Part shown: piece by piece, positions 43,093 to 52,393 of the stretch
Position numbering within the stretch: position 1 is the first letter of the stretch
Layout of the letters: each line of letters opens with the position of its first letter
DNA from: Fimbriimonadaceae bacterium
GTDB taxonomy: Bacteria; Armatimonadota; UBA10988
Reading direction: 5' to 3'
Length of the DNA: 64,000 nucleotides
Assembly: GCA_020850355.1 (NCBI GenBank)
Contig: JADZEX010000014.1
Coordinates: 145,626-209,625, forward strand
The notes under the pieces: generated by a model
Told to the model about the DNA's origin: nothing
The model's database searches: none
The model's input: the letters and a program-made list of their open reading frames with translations, nothing else
Translations under genes and position numbers: made by a program

Positions 43093-46000
43093 ATGCCCGC
43101 GCCGTGCCTCTTCGTCAGTCTGCTGGCCCTGGTGTCGGCCGCCGGCGCCCTGCCGCTGGTGCCGGTCGGTGGGGTGCAGCGCTGCGGTGATCCAGCCGCG
43201 CTGGCGATCGAGCTCGACTCCGGCAGCGGGGCCTGGGTGGCGTTGCACTGGCAGGGGCGGCTGGTCGCCAGCGACAGCCCGGCCAGCACGCCTTTCGACC
43301 TGCAGCAGGACGAGCGGTGGCTGGTCGGCAGCCGGCAGGTCGCGTTCCGGCTGGCCGCTCTGGCGCAGCCGACGCCCAACACGCTGGCCGCGACCTACCG
43401 CGGCGGCGACTGGGAGGTGCGCTGCGACTACCGCCTCGACCCGCCGCGGGCGCGTGTCGAGCGGGCCCTGACGCTGACCTGGCGCGGCGCGGCGGGCACC
43501 AAGCTGCGGGGCCTTTGGCTGCGCAATCCCGAGTTCCGCGTGGCGCCCGGCGGCGGGTACTTCTTCCCCGGCTGGTACCCCCCACAGCGCTTCGCCGTCG
43601 AGGCTTTCCGGCCGCAGCAGAAGCGCACCAGCAGCCGCAGTCTGGCGCCGGCGGTGGTCGACCTGGGCGATGGTCGCAGCGCCCTCTTCCTGAACAACGA
43701 GCTGGCCGCCGGAGCCGACCGGGGTGGCGTCAGCGTGACCGAGCTGGCGGGCGGTCTGTGGGTCGGGCAGAGCTTCCAGGCGCAGGGGCATCTGCGGCCG
43801 GGGCAGCCGCAGGTGGTCGGTGACGCCTGTCTGCTGTTGGTGGCCGGCGAAGGCGATGCGGCGCTGCGCGCGATCCACGGCTGGCAGGCCGATCATGGCC
43901 TGACGGTCCCGGCCGACCGCCCGGCCTGGTTCGCCGACGCGGCGATCTACGCGCTCCACCCCGGTGGCAGCATCGGCAGCGGCTTCCGTGACCTCGGCGG
44001 CTTTGCGGCGGCGACCGACTTCCTGCCGACCGTCGCGGCGACCGGCTGCAACACGATCTGGCTGTTGCCGGTCGAGGACGCCTCGCCCTACTGGCCGCGC
44101 GACTACTACCGCTTCCAGGACGGGCTGGGCACGCCGCAGCAGTTCCGGGAGCTGGTCGCCCAGGCGCACCGCCTGCACCTGCAGGTGCTGCAGGACATTG
44201 TCCCGCACGGCGGCAGCAATACCTATCCCCGCGCGCAGGAGCATCCCGAGTGGCTGGCGCAAGAGGAGGACGGCTCGACGCTCTTCTACTGGTGCTTCGA
44301 CTTCAACTGGCCGGGCTGGCGTGACTACATGGCCGGGGTGGCGCGCCACTACGTCCAGCAGTACGGCGTCGACGGCTACCGCGTCGATGCCTGCGGCGGG
44401 TCGAAGATCCCGAACTGGAACCCGCAGATCCCCTACGACCGCGCCAGCCAGGCCTTGCTGCAGGGCGGGTTGAGCATGTTGCGCGGCCTGCGGCAGACCG
44501 TCCGCACCGCCCAGCCGGCGACCGGCGGGCTGCTGGCCGAGGTTCAGGGCAGTGTCTACGGCGCGGTCAGCGACGCGGTCTACGACTTCGACCTCTGCTA
44601 CAACGTGCAGCACGACCTGCGGCGGCAACCCGCCGAGGTCTTCGTCACGCGCCTGCGGCGCTGGCTGCACGAGCAGCAGTACGCCGAGCCGGCCGATCTA
44701 CTGCGACTGCGCCATTCCGAAAGCCACGACAGCCTGCGCGTCCGCGGCTGGTGCGGACCGCGCGGGGAACGGGCCCTGTTCGCCCTGAGCGCCTTCATCC
44801 AAGGCCTGCCGATGGTCTTCCAGGGCCAGGAACAAGGAGCGCAGGAGGCCATTCGTAGCATTCTGGACCAGCGCACCGCGATCCCCGCGCTGCGCCGCGG
44901 CACGCCCGACTACCTGGCGGTCGACGCCCCGCCCGGTGTCTTTGCCTGCCTCCGCACGCTCGGCGACGAGGTCGCTGTCGCGCTGGTCGACTTCCGACCC
45001 GAACCGGCCGCCGGCGCATTGCGAGTGCCCCGCGCGGCGTTGCCCGCGGCGCTCCGGGACGGGCTGGTGGCCAGTCCATGGCGCGGTGCGCGCGTGACGC
45101 TGCCGCCGCGCGACGGCTGGTACGAGCTGCCCTGGCCGGCCGGCCCGCAGCCGGAGGGCGTGATCCTCCTGCGGCGGACCGCCGCCACGCCGCCCGCGCC
45201 AGAAAAGGGTCCTGACCCCTTTGGGGCAGAAAAGGGTCCTGACCCCTTTGGGGTGCTGGTGCGGGGCGGTGAGGTGGTGGTGGGGATCGACCCGGCCAGC
45301 GGGTTGCCGCGGGGTGGGGTGTACCGCGGGCGGGCGTGGGTTGGGGCGGGGGATTTGTACCTGCCGCCGGCGCTGGTGGCCCTGGCCGGGCCGGCCGAGG
45401 TGCGGCGCGAGGGGGCGGCGGTGGTCGCCGAGCGGCCGTTCGGCGCGGCGCGGTTGACGCTGCGGTACGAGCCGGTGCCGGCGGGTGTGGCGCTGACGTT
45501 GGGGTGGGCGGGCGCGGCGCCGGAGTATGGTGGCCTGTGGCTGCCGACGGCGGCGGTCGAGTGGCGCGCTGCCGGGCAGACCGGCCGCCGCAGCCCGCGA
45601 CGGGGCGATCCCGCGGGCTATCCGGGCAACATCTACTGGCGGCGGCAGGGCAGCGCCGTGGTCTGGGACAGCCTGCTGGCGGTCGGGCCGGCCGGCCCCC
45701 AGGCCCTGAGCCTCAGCTCGGCGGGCGACGGTCCGGCGCTGCTGTTGAAGGTCGACGCAGCCCGGGCGCAGCTTGTCCAGCAATCGGGTGATGCTGCGGC
45801 ACTGGGCGTGCTGCTGGCCTGGCGCGACCCAAACCTGCCGCCCGCGGCGCAGCGCGACGGGCTGCGCGTGGTGCTGGGCGAGGCTGCCGAGCCGGCGCCG
45901 GACGCCTGGTGCGAGACTGTCGCAGGCTACCGCCTGACGCTGCCCGGCGCCGTGCTCGACATCGGCCGTTCGGGGGCCTTGCTGCGGCTCTACCGGCGGA

Positions 46001-47187
46001 CGGCCAGCGGCGAGCTGACGCTCGTGGCGCAGCAGCAGGAGTTGTACACCGACTTCGGCTTCAGCGCCGACCGCGAGCGGTACAGCAACGCCGCCGAGGT
46101 CGAGGCCAGCGCCGTGCGGGTCGGGCCGCGCGAAGTCACCTTCGAGGGTCGACTCCGCGGGAGCGGTCGCTTCGACCTGCTGGCCCAACCCATCGACTAC
46201 CACCTGACCTACGCCTGGGGTGCGGGGAGCACCTTCCGGCTGACCGCCGGCGTCCGCCCCACCGCCGCCGCGCGCCAGGGCGGGGCGTTCCTGGCGCAGC
46301 TTCTGCTCCTACCGGCGATGACCACCTGGCAGGCTAGCGCGGGTGACACGGTGCTGGCGACTGGCGCCGTTGGCGACGGCCAGCAGCGAACCGGCGAAAC
46401 CAAACGCCTCGTCGCCGGCCGGGTGCCGGACCGGCTGGTCTGTCGCACTGCTGACCAGGTTCTGCTGACGGTAAGCGACCTGCAACACACTGGTGCGCCC
46501 CCGGCCAACGTGTTCAGTCACGGGCAGCAGCTCTTCTGGGCCTGGTGCGACGGCCCCGACGGCGCCCTGCCACCGGGCCAGTGGGCCACGGTCTCGGCGC
46601 TCTGGACCGTCGGCCCGGCCAGCCCCACGGCGGTCGGCCGGCCGTCCATCCCAACGCCCCCGCCCGCGGCCACCGCGGCGCCCCTCCGCGATGGTGACTT
46701 TGAGGGTGCCGGCGCCGTCAGGCCGTGGGCGCTACTGGCGCAGCAGCCGTGGCCGGTCGAGGTGGTGGCGCCGACCGGCCAGGCCTGGACGCTCCCCAGC
46801 GGCGCCCGGCTGGTCACCGAGCCTCATCGCAGCGGCCGGCTGGCGGTCGCGATCACCGGCAGCGGGGCCTACGAAATGGTCCGCCAACCGCTCGACCTGA
46901 GCCTGCTGCCACCCGGCAGCCGCTGGCGCTTCAGCGCCTGGGTGAAGGGCGCCAACCTGCAGCCGGGCGACGTCGGCTGGAAGGTCGGCTGTCTGCGCTT
47001 CGGCGCCCTCTCCGACCAGATGCGCTACACCACCAGCGAAGCGCTTCTCGGCACCTTCGACTGGCGCCCGGTGAGCGTCGACCTGACGGTCCCCGCAGGC
47101 CTCCAGTCGCTCAGCGCCGAGTTCGGCATCAACGGCGCCACCGGCCAGCTGTGGGTCGACGGTGCCAAGTTGGAGCGGTTGCCGTGA
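43093..47187 (+). CDS. Giant exported GH13-like alpha-amylase family protein
   Basis: A 1364-residue exported protein. After the signal peptide and a beta-sandwich (about 25-275) comes a GH13 barrel (about 285-640). Its nucleophile Asp is in VDGYRVDACGG, the acid/base Glu in GGLLAEVQGS and the transition-state Asp in LRHSESHDSLR. Residues about 703-720 are EKGPDPFG twice, encoded by two 27-nt repeats. Beyond them a second beta-sandwich region (about 725-1190) and a C-terminal carbohydrate-binding-like jelly roll (about 1195-1364) follow. GGAG lies seven bases before the ATG. The sequence is strongly G-skewed just after the repeat, which hints that two genes were joined there. Confidence 0.8.
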   Translation: MPAPCLFVSLLALVSAAGALPLVPVGGVQRCGDPAALAIELDSGSGAWVALHWQGRLVASDSPASTPFDLQQDERWLVGSRQVAFRLAALAQPTPNTLAATYRGGDWEVRCDYRLDPPRARVERALTLTWRGAAGTKLRGLWLRNPEFRVAPGGGYFFPGWYPPQRFAVEAFRPQQKRTSSRSLAPAVVDLGDGRSALFLNNELAAGADRGGVSVTELAGGLWVGQSFQAQGHLRPGQPQVVGDACLLLVAGEGDAALRAIHGWQADHGLTVPADRPAWFADAAIYALHPGGSIGSGFRDLGGFAAATDFLPTVAATGCNTIWLLPVEDASPYWPRDYYRFQDGLGTPQQFRELVAQAHRLHLQVLQDIVPHGGSNTYPRAQEHPEWLAQEEDGSTLFYWCFDFNWPGWRDYMAGVARHYVQQYGVDGYRVDACGGSKIPNWNPQIPYDRASQALLQGGLSMLRGLRQTVRTAQPATGGLLAEVQGSVYGAVSDAVYDFDLCYNVQHDLRRQPAEVFVTRLRRWLHEQQYAEPADLLRLRHSESHDSLRVRGWCGPRGERALFALSAFIQGLPMVFQGQEQGAQEAIRSILDQRTAIPALRRGTPDYLAVDAPPGVFACLRTLGDEVAVALVDFRPEPAAGALRVPRAALPAALRDGLVASPWRGARVTLPPRDGWYELPWPAGPQPEGVILLRRTAATPPAPEKGPDPFGAEKGPDPFGVLVRGGEVVVGIDPASGLPRGGVYRGRAWVGAGDLYLPPALVALAGPAEVRREGAAVVAERPFGAARLTLRYEPVPAGVALTLGWAGAAPEYGGLWLPTAAVEWRAAGQTGRRSPRRGDPAGYPGNIYWRRQGSAVVWDSLLAVGPAGPQALSLSSAGDGPALLLKVDAARAQLVQQSGDAAALGVLLAWRDPNLPPAAQRDGLRVVLGEAAEPAPDAWCETVAGYRLTLPGAVLDIGRSGALLRLYRRTASGELTLVAQQQELYTDFGFSADRERYSNAAEVEASAVRVGPREVTFEGRLRGSGRFDLLAQPIDYHLTYAWGAGSTFRLTAGVRPTAAARQGGAFLAQLLLLPAMTTWQASAGDTVLATGAVGDGQQRTGETKRLVAGRVPDRLVCRTADQVLLTVSDLQHTGAPPANVFSHGQQLFWAWCDGPDGALPPGQWATVSALWTVGPASPTAVGRPSIPTPPPAATAAPLRDGDFEGAGAVRPWALLAQQPWPVEVVAPTGQAWTLPSGARLVTEPHRSGRLAVAITGSGAYEMVRQPLDLSLLPPGSRWRFSAWVKGANLQPGDVGWKVGCLRFGALSDQMRYTTSEALLGTFDWRPVSVDLTVPAGLQSLSAEFGINGATGQLWVDGAKLERLP
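45200..45253 (+). repeat. Tandem duplication of a 27-nt palindromic element inside the GH13 gene
   Basis: Two perfect 27-base units follow each other. Each contains the near-palindrome AAAGGGTCCTGACCCCTTT. The unit length is a multiple of three, so the reading frame is kept. The same element occurs at 63849-63869 in the other orientation. Confidence 0.95.
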
Positions 47188-47207
47188 GCTGGCAGAGGTG
47201 CTAAGTT
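47179..47207 (+). promoter_or_regulatory. Possible promoter giving a leaderless transcript of the AAA/DUF4276 pair
   Basis: TTGCCG and TAAGTT lie 17 bases apart. The predicted start falls at or next to the ATG at 47214, and that ATG has no Shine-Dalgarno sequence at a working distance. Leaderless translation would explain both. Confidence 0.35.
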
Positions 47208-47213
47208 TACGCT

Positions 47214-48437
47214 ATGCCGAACAACCTCGACGGGGAGCAAGCGGGCGCGGCACCCGCTGCGCCACAGGTCCTGCCGCTGCGGTCAATCCGGCCGCAAGGG
47301 CTGCTGTCGTTCGGCCCCCGAGCAGCGCCGCTGGAGCTGCGGGCGCTGAATGTGCTGATCGGGGTCAATGGCGTTGGCAAGTCCAATCTGGTCGACCTCC
47401 TCGGCCTGGTGTGCGCGGCGCCAGGGGATCTGCCAGACCCGGTGCGGACGTTGGGAGGGGGCATCAGCGAGTGGATCTGGAAAGGCGACCCTCACGGCAC
47501 GGCGACCGTCGAGGTGGTGGTTGACAATCCAATCGGCAGGATGCCGGTATGCCACCGGTTGTCCTTCCGGAATCGCGACCTCCGGTTCGAGTTGGTCGAC
47601 GAGGCGATTGAGAACCAGCAGCCCGACGACGGGCACTCGGACCCCTACTTCTACTACCGCTACCAGGGCGGCGACCCCGTTCTGAATCGCCTTTCCGGAG
47701 TCCAGCGCGGGCTCCAGCGCACCTCGGTCAGCGGCCAGCAGTCCGTCCTGTCGCAACTGCGCGATCCCGAGGAGTACCCGGTACTGGCGCATCTGCAGGA
47801 TCTCTACCGGCAGATCGCGTTCTACCGCGAATGGAGCTTCGGGCGTCGAACCTTGCTTCGGCAGCCCCAGGCCACCGACGTGCCCAGCGGTCGGTTGTTC
47901 GAGGACTGCTCCAACCTGGCCATGGTCCTGAGCCGGCTGCTGCGTGGTCCGCAGACCAAGCAGACGCTGCTTCAGGAACTGGGCGGCCTGTTCGACGGAC
48001 TCCGCGATGTGCAGGTCTCGCCCCTCGCGGGCCACGCTGAGATCATCCTCACCGAACGCAACTACGCCATCCCGGCAGTGCGGCTGTCCGACGGCACATT
48101 GCGCTACCTGTGTCTGCTGACGATTCTCTGCGATCCCGATCCGCCGCCGGTGATCTGCCTGGAGGAGCCCGAGCTCGGACTGCACCCCGACCTGCTGCCG
48201 AGGCTGGCCCAGCTCTTGCTGGCCGCCTCCGAGCGCAGCCAACTGATTGTCACGACCCACTCGGACATCATCGTGGACGCCCTGACCGAGACGCCGGAGG
48301 CGGTGGTCGTCGCCAGTCGCCACGAGGACGGCACCGTCTTTGAACGGCTCGGCCGCGAGGGTCTGGCCGGCTGGTTGGACCAGTACCGCCTGGGCGGCCT
48401 GTGGCTGAGCGGTGAGCTGGGTGGGACGAGGTGGTGA
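47214..48437 (+). CDS. AAA family ATPase (RecF/OLD-like, AAA_21)
   Basis: A 407-residue SMC-type ATPase. Walker A is LIGVNGVGKSNLVDLLGL (48-65), the ABC signature RLSDGTLRYLCLLT (290-303), Walker B VICLEEPELGLHPDLL (313-328) and the switch His in LIVTTHSDIIVDAL (344-357). The middle holds a helical insertion of about 130-250. This head-only form is usual in phage-defence and toxin-like pairs. The stop shares a base with the next ATG (TGATG), so the two are made together. Confidence 0.87.
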   Translation: MPNNLDGEQAGAAPAAPQVLPLRSIRPQGLLSFGPRAAPLELRALNVLIGVNGVGKSNLVDLLGLVCAAPGDLPDPVRTLGGGISEWIWKGDPHGTATVEVVVDNPIGRMPVCHRLSFRNRDLRFELVDEAIENQQPDDGHSDPYFYYRYQGGDPVLNRLSGVQRGLQRTSVSGQQSVLSQLRDPEEYPVLAHLQDLYRQIAFYREWSFGRRTLLRQPQATDVPSGRLFEDCSNLAMVLSRLLRGPQTKQTLLQELGGLFDGLRDVQVSPLAGHAEIILTERNYAIPAVRLSDGTLRYLCLLTILCDPDPPPVICLEEPELGLHPDLLPRLAQLLLAASERSQLIVTTHSDIIVDALTETPEAVVVASRHEDGTVFERLGREGLAGWLDQYRLGGLWLSGELGGTRW

Positions 48438-49063
48438 TGCAGCCTGACTGCCTCTACTTTGAAGGAGCCTGTCGGGGCGTCCCGCACGGCAAAGACCTGC
48501 GCATCAGCGCGCGAAGCGCCTTCGCCGTGCTGATCCAGAAGCTCGGTCTGCGGCCGCCGAAGCTGGTGGCCTGCGGCTCACGAAACGACGCCTACGAGCA
48601 GTTCTGCGGGGCGCACAACCTGGCTCAGGCAGCTCAGTTCGTCGCCCTGCTGGTCGATAGCGAGGACCCGGTCAGGGATCTCAAGCGGATCTGGTCGCAC
48701 CTCAACGCCCGCGACGGGTGGTCGCGCCCGGACGGCGCCGCGGAGGACCAGGTCATGGTGATGGTCACCTGCATGGAAGCCTGGATTGCGGCGGACCGCG
48801 CGACGCTGTTCTCCGCCGCCGGCCCGCGGTTCGAGCCTGGTGGCCTGGCCGCGCCACAGAACGTCGAGACCACGGACCGGGCCAGCTTGCTCCGCGACTT
48901 GGAGCACGCCACGCGGAACTGCTCGCGGCCGTACCAGAAGGGCCGGCGGTCGTTCGAACTGCTGGCCGAGCTCGACCCCGCCGTGCTCCGCACCCATCTC
49001 GCCAGCTTCCGCGACTTCGAGGCGAAGCTGCGCGCCAAGCTGACGCCCCTGCAGTACGACTGA
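48437..49063 (+). CDS. DUF4276-family protein
   Basis: A 208-residue protein. The start DCLYFEGACRG keeps the strand plus Glu-Gly seen at the beginning of DUF4276, a family with TOPRIM-like features, and AQFVALLVDSEDPV supplies a second acidic strand. VMVMVTCMEAWIAADRATL and the late PYQKGRRSFELLAELDP are also typical. The ATG at 48437 is chosen for its TGATG coupling to the ATPase. DUF4276 genes are regularly next to AAA_21 ATPases; the ATPase may gate a nuclease-like activity here, which is an inference. Confidence 0.8.
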   Translation: MQPDCLYFEGACRGVPHGKDLRISARSAFAVLIQKLGLRPPKLVACGSRNDAYEQFCGAHNLAQAAQFVALLVDSEDPVRDLKRIWSHLNARDGWSRPDGAAEDQVMVMVTCMEAWIAADRATLFSAAGPRFEPGGLAAPQNVETTDRASLLRDLEHATRNCSRPYQKGRRSFELLAELDPAVLRTHLASFRDFEAKLRAKLTPLQYD

Positions 49064-49095
49064 CCGCAGGCCGCCCCTCGCGAGGCGGCCCGCGG
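49064..49095. terminator. Bidirectional hairpin between DUF4276 gene and hisG
   Basis: GGCCGCC (49069-49075) pairs with GGCGGCC (49084-49090), and outer CCGC/GCGG can add to the stem. It lies in the 44-base gap between convergent genes. It has no T-tract. Confidence 0.55.
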
Positions 49096-49107
49096 TCGGC
49101 GACAACC

Positions 49108-49980
49108 TCAGATCACCTTATTCAGCCCGTACTCGATGATACCCTGGGCGCCGAGGGCGCGGACTCTGGGGATCAGGTCGCGGACTTCGCGTTCGTGGAC
49201 CACCACTTCCACCGCCAGCCAGTCGCTGCCGTAGAGATGACTCACGGTCGGGCCGTTGAGGCTTGGAAGCACCGCGCTGACGGCTTCGATGGCGGCCTGG
49301 GGGACGTTCATCTTGAGGCCGACCATGCCCTCAGCGTCGAGAGCGGCCTGCAGCAGCAGGGCGATGTTCTCGATCTTGGCGCGCTTCGCCGAGTCGGCCC
49401 AGGCGGCGCGGTTGGCGATCAGCTTGGTGTTGGTCTCGAGCATCGTGTGGATGATCTTCAGTCCGTGCGCGCGGATCGTCGAGCCGGTTTCGGTGACCTC
49501 GACGATGGCGTCGACCAGGCCTTCGGCGACCTTGGCTTCGGTGGCGCCCCACGAGAACTCGACCTCGACTGGGATCTGGCGCTCGGCGAAGTAGCGCCGG
49601 GTGCTCTCGACCAGCTCCGTCGAGATGCGCTTGCCGGCCAGTTGCTCGATCGTTTCAATCCCGCTGTCGTTGCGCACCGCGATCACCCAGCGGGCCTTGC
49701 GGGTGCTGACCTTCGAGTAGATCAGGTCGGCCACTTCGACCACATCGGCGTTGTTTTCGAGGATCCAGTCGAGGCCGGTCAAGCCCGCGTCGAGCACGCC
49801 GAGGTCGACGTACTTGCCCATCTCCTGGGCGCGCACCAGCGAGCACTCGATCTCGGCGTCGTCGATGGCCGGGAAGTAGTTGCGGCTGGCCGGACTGATC
49901 TTCCAGCCGGCGCGGCGGAAGAGGTCGTAGGTGGCCTGTTCGAGGCTGCCTTTCGGCAGACCGAGTTTGAGGAGACTCAT
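49108..49980 (-). CDS. hisG: ATP phosphoribosyltransferase, long form
   Basis: Catalyses the first step of histidine synthesis, joining ATP and PRPP. The 290 residues match the long form. Signs: [14 protein letters not shown] at the start, [28 protein letters not shown], the PRPP loop [16 protein letters not shown], and a C-terminal ACT-like regulatory domain (about 215-290, [14 protein letters not shown]) through which histidine inhibits long-form enzymes without HisZ. It is coupled to hisI by an ATGA overlap. No other his genes are nearby, so the pathway genes are scattered. Confidence 0.95.
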   Translation of the reverse strand: MSLLKLGLPKGSLEQATYDLFRRAGWKISPASRNYFPAIDDAEIECSLVRAQEMGKYVDLGVLDAGLTGLDWILENNADVVEVADLIYSKVSTRKARWVIAVRNDSGIETIEQLAGKRISTELVESTRRYFAERQIPVEVEFSWGATEAKVAEGLVDAIVEVTETGSTIRAHGLKIIHTMLETNTKLIANRAAWADSAKRAKIENIALLLQAALDAEGMVGLKMNVPQAAIEAVSAVLPSLNGPTVSHLYGSDWLAVEVVVHEREVRDLIPRVRALGAQGIIEYGLNKVI

Positions 49981-50363
49981 TGCCCGTACACCTTCTTGGG
50001 ATCGAAGATCGGCTCGCTGTCGGTGACGAAGCCGTCTTCGCGCAGGACGCGGTAGAAGCAGGAGCGGCGGCCGGTGTGGCAGGCGGCGTCGCCGATCTGC
50101 TCGACCTTCAGCAACACCGCATCGGCGTCGCAGTCGACGCGAATCTCGTGGACCTTCTGCACGTTCCCCGAGCTCTCACCCTTCAGCCACAGCTTGTTGC
50201 GCGAGCGGCTCCAATAGGTGGCGTGGCCCGTCTGGAGGGTATGGTGCCAGGCCTCTTCGTTCATGTAGGCGACCATCAGGATGGTGCCGTCCTGCCAGTC
50301 CTGGGCGATGGCGGTCACGAGACCGCCGCCCTTCGCAAAATCGGGGGATAGCTGTTCGGACAT
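49977..50363 (-). CDS. hisI: Phosphoribosyl-AMP cyclohydrolase
   Basis: A 128-residue stand-alone HisI that opens the ring of PR-AMP in histidine synthesis. It has [26 protein letters not shown], the Mg-binding Asp cluster DCDAD (77-81) and the zinc ligands Cys78, Cys95 and Cys102 in [11 protein letters not shown]. There is no HisE part, so PR-ATP pyrophosphohydrolase must be elsewhere. The ATG at 50363 has GGAGGG seven bases upstream and a good promoter behind it. Confidence 0.94.
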   Translation of the reverse strand: MSEQLSPDFAKGGGLVTAIAQDWQDGTILMVAYMNEEAWHHTLQTGHATYWSRSRNKLWLKGESSGNVQKVHEIRVDCDADAVLLKVEQIGDAACHTGRRSCFYRVLREDGFVTDSEPIFDPKKVYGQ

Positions 50364-50385
50364 GGGGAACCCTCCAGAGGCCGTG

Positions 50386-50414
50386 ATGGTAAGTCCGACC
50401 TGAACATCTGTCAA
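50386..50414 (-). promoter_or_regulatory. Sigma70 promoter of hisI-hisG
   Basis: On the minus strand TTGACA and TACCAT are 17 bases apart: a perfect -35 and four of six matches in -10. Transcription would start about 16 bases before the hisI ATG. Confidence 0.6.
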
Positions 50415-50453
50415 TTCGGCACCGGCTGCCGGCCCAGGCGGCGGTCGGGCGGG

Positions 50454-52265
50454 TCAGTCGCGGCGCAGCAGGTAGACCGGCGCGTTGCCCAGCGGGAGCG
50501 GGCCGGCCGCAAGCTGCACGCCCTGCCAGTCGCGGGCGACCTCGCCAGGCTCGGGGCAGAGCTCGCCGGCGGCCCCTTCGGACCAGGCCACCCGGACGCG
50601 GCGCTGGTCGTCGGCGAAGGTCACCAGCCATTGTTCTGGCCCCAGCGCTTCGATCCCCTGCAGCGGCAGGTCACCGACCAGCCGGCCGGCCACCGCGTAG
50701 GCCAGGTAGGCGGCGCTCGGCCGCTCGGCGCCGGCCCAGCCCGCCGCGCCGGCGCTGGCGAGGCCGGGCACCGCGCGGCAGGCGATCGCCAGCACCGCGC
50801 TGGCCGCGGGTTCGGGCAACCCGGTCCAGGCCGCGCCCGGCCACTGCTCGGCCCATAACCAGGGCGGGGGCTCCGCCGGCAGAAGCAACTGTTGCAACCG
50901 GCCGCAGGCCCGTGGCACGCCGGGCACGGCGGGCGGCACGGCCCGCCGGTCGAGCAGGATCCAGCGGGCGCACCCGGGCGGCAGCGGCGGGCCATCCTCC
51001 AACAGCAGCAGGCGCGCCGCGCCAACCGTCGCCCGCAGCGCGGCGACCCGCGCGGCGTAGTCGGCCGGCGGCTCGTCGGCCAGGCGGCGCACCAGCCAGG
51101 CGCGCAGGCCATGCCCGCAGCGCCGTTCCAGTTCGGCGGCGACCTGCGGCTCGCTCCGCCCGGCGACCTGCGGCGTGCTGGCGGCGACCACCTGCAGGCC
51201 TTCGGCCCAGGCCAGCAGCAGGCCCTGCTGCAGGCCGGCGAGGTCGAGATTGGCGCCGCCCGCCGGCCCCTGGCGGTGCGGCACACCCAGCAGCACCCAC
51301 GGCGCCAGCGCCACGCTGGCGCGGGCGAAGGCCGCGACGCCGCCCGTGTCGGCCACGTCGACCGCGCCAACCTCGCCGGCGGCCAGCCAGCCCTGCGGCG
51401 CAAAGCACGGCGGCAGGCCGGTCAGGCGGCGTTCCCAGACCCGCTGGGCAGCGCCACTGCGCACTTCCAGCCGCAACGTCTGCCGCCCGGGCAGGGGCCG
51501 CGGCAGCGGCACGGCGGTGGTCGCCTGCGGCAACAGCGAAAGGTCGTGGTGGCCGCGCTGCTCGCCCAGTTGCCAGTCCAGGCCGGCGGCCAGCGACTCG
51601 TGGTAGCGGTTCGTGCAGCGCAGCCGCGGCGGGGCCTGCTCCGGGGCGGTCAGCCCATCGCCGCCGAGGGTGAAGAGGTCCAGGCCGAGCCACGCTGGCG
51701 CGGGCAGCAGGCGCTGCTCGACCTGCAGCTCATCGCAGTAGAGTTCGCCATCGGCGCGGCCCGCGAAGGTCAGGTTCAGCGACAACAGCGCCAGCGGCGG
51801 GTCCGGGACGCCGTCGGCCCGGGGGCCGGCGCTCTCGGCAACCTTGGTCAGGTTCAGCCGCACATCGCGCCAGCCGCGCCAGGTGATCGGCAGGCCCTGA
51901 CAGGCGAACCACTCCTGGTCGGCATCGGCGACGGTGACGCTGAGCGCCGCGCCGCAGCGGTCGCCGGCCAGCTTCAGGTGCAGCGCGACCGGCTGGCCGA
52001 CCAGCTCGACCTCCGGCAGCGGCAGCATCACGTGGCGCTGCGCCTCGGCGAAGCGGAGGCGGCCGCCCAGGCCCTGCTTCAAGCGCACCGTGTCGAGCCG
52101 CACGGTGCCGGCAGCCGGCCCTTGCGGCAAACCCCAACGCGGCCAGCCGGGCCCGGGCTCGCCCTCGCCGAAACTCTCGACCAGCAGCAACGGCAGCTTC
52201 TCGGGCGAGGCCGTGACCTTCCCGGTGGGGGGCGCCAGCAGACACCATAGCAAGCCCCAGATCAC
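50454..52265 (-). CDS. Hypothetical exported protein
   Basis: A 603-residue protein starting with a short hydrophobic signal-like segment (VIWGLLWCLLAPPTG). The GTG at 52265 is selected because GGGGAG lies seven bases upstream. The first 200 residues read as a jelly-roll (VALHLKLAGDRCGAALSVTVAD). The rest looks like an alpha/beta region rich in Ala and Leu (LRAWLVRRLADEPPADYAAR), perhaps a degenerate barrel. No catalytic residues can be named. It may belong with the secreted glycan-related proteins of this window. Confidence 0.6.
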   Translation of the reverse strand: MIWGLLWCLLAPPTGKVTASPEKLPLLLVESFGEGEPGPGWPRWGLPQGPAAGTVRLDTVRLKQGLGGRLRFAEAQRHVMLPLPEVELVGQPVALHLKLAGDRCGAALSVTVADADQEWFACQGLPITWRGWRDVRLNLTKVAESAGPRADGVPDPPLALLSLNLTFAGRADGELYCDELQVEQRLLPAPAWLGLDLFTLGGDGLTAPEQAPPRLRCTNRYHESLAAGLDWQLGEQRGHHDLSLLPQATTAVPLPRPLPGRQTLRLEVRSGAAQRVWERRLTGLPPCFAPQGWLAAGEVGAVDVADTGGVAAFARASVALAPWVLLGVPHRQGPAGGANLDLAGLQQGLLLAWAEGLQVVAASTPQVAGRSEPQVAAELERRCGHGLRAWLVRRLADEPPADYAARVAALRATVGAARLLLLEDGPPLPPGCARWILLDRRAVPPAVPGVPRACGRLQQLLLPAEPPPWLWAEQWPGAAWTGLPEPAASAVLAIACRAVPGLASAGAAGWAGAERPSAAYLAYAVAGRLVGDLPLQGIEALGPEQWLVTFADDQRRVRVAWSEGAAGELCPEPGEVARDWQGVQLAAGPLPLGNAPVYLLRRD

Positions 52266-52393
52266 CTCGTCGCTCCCCGCCACGGCTGGCCTTGGCCGAG
52301 AGTCTACCCGAAAACGTGGGCCGCGGGGAGGGGAATCGCGCGACCCGGCGAAGGCAACGATCCGCGGTAACCGACCGCTGGGGAGCTCCCGGG

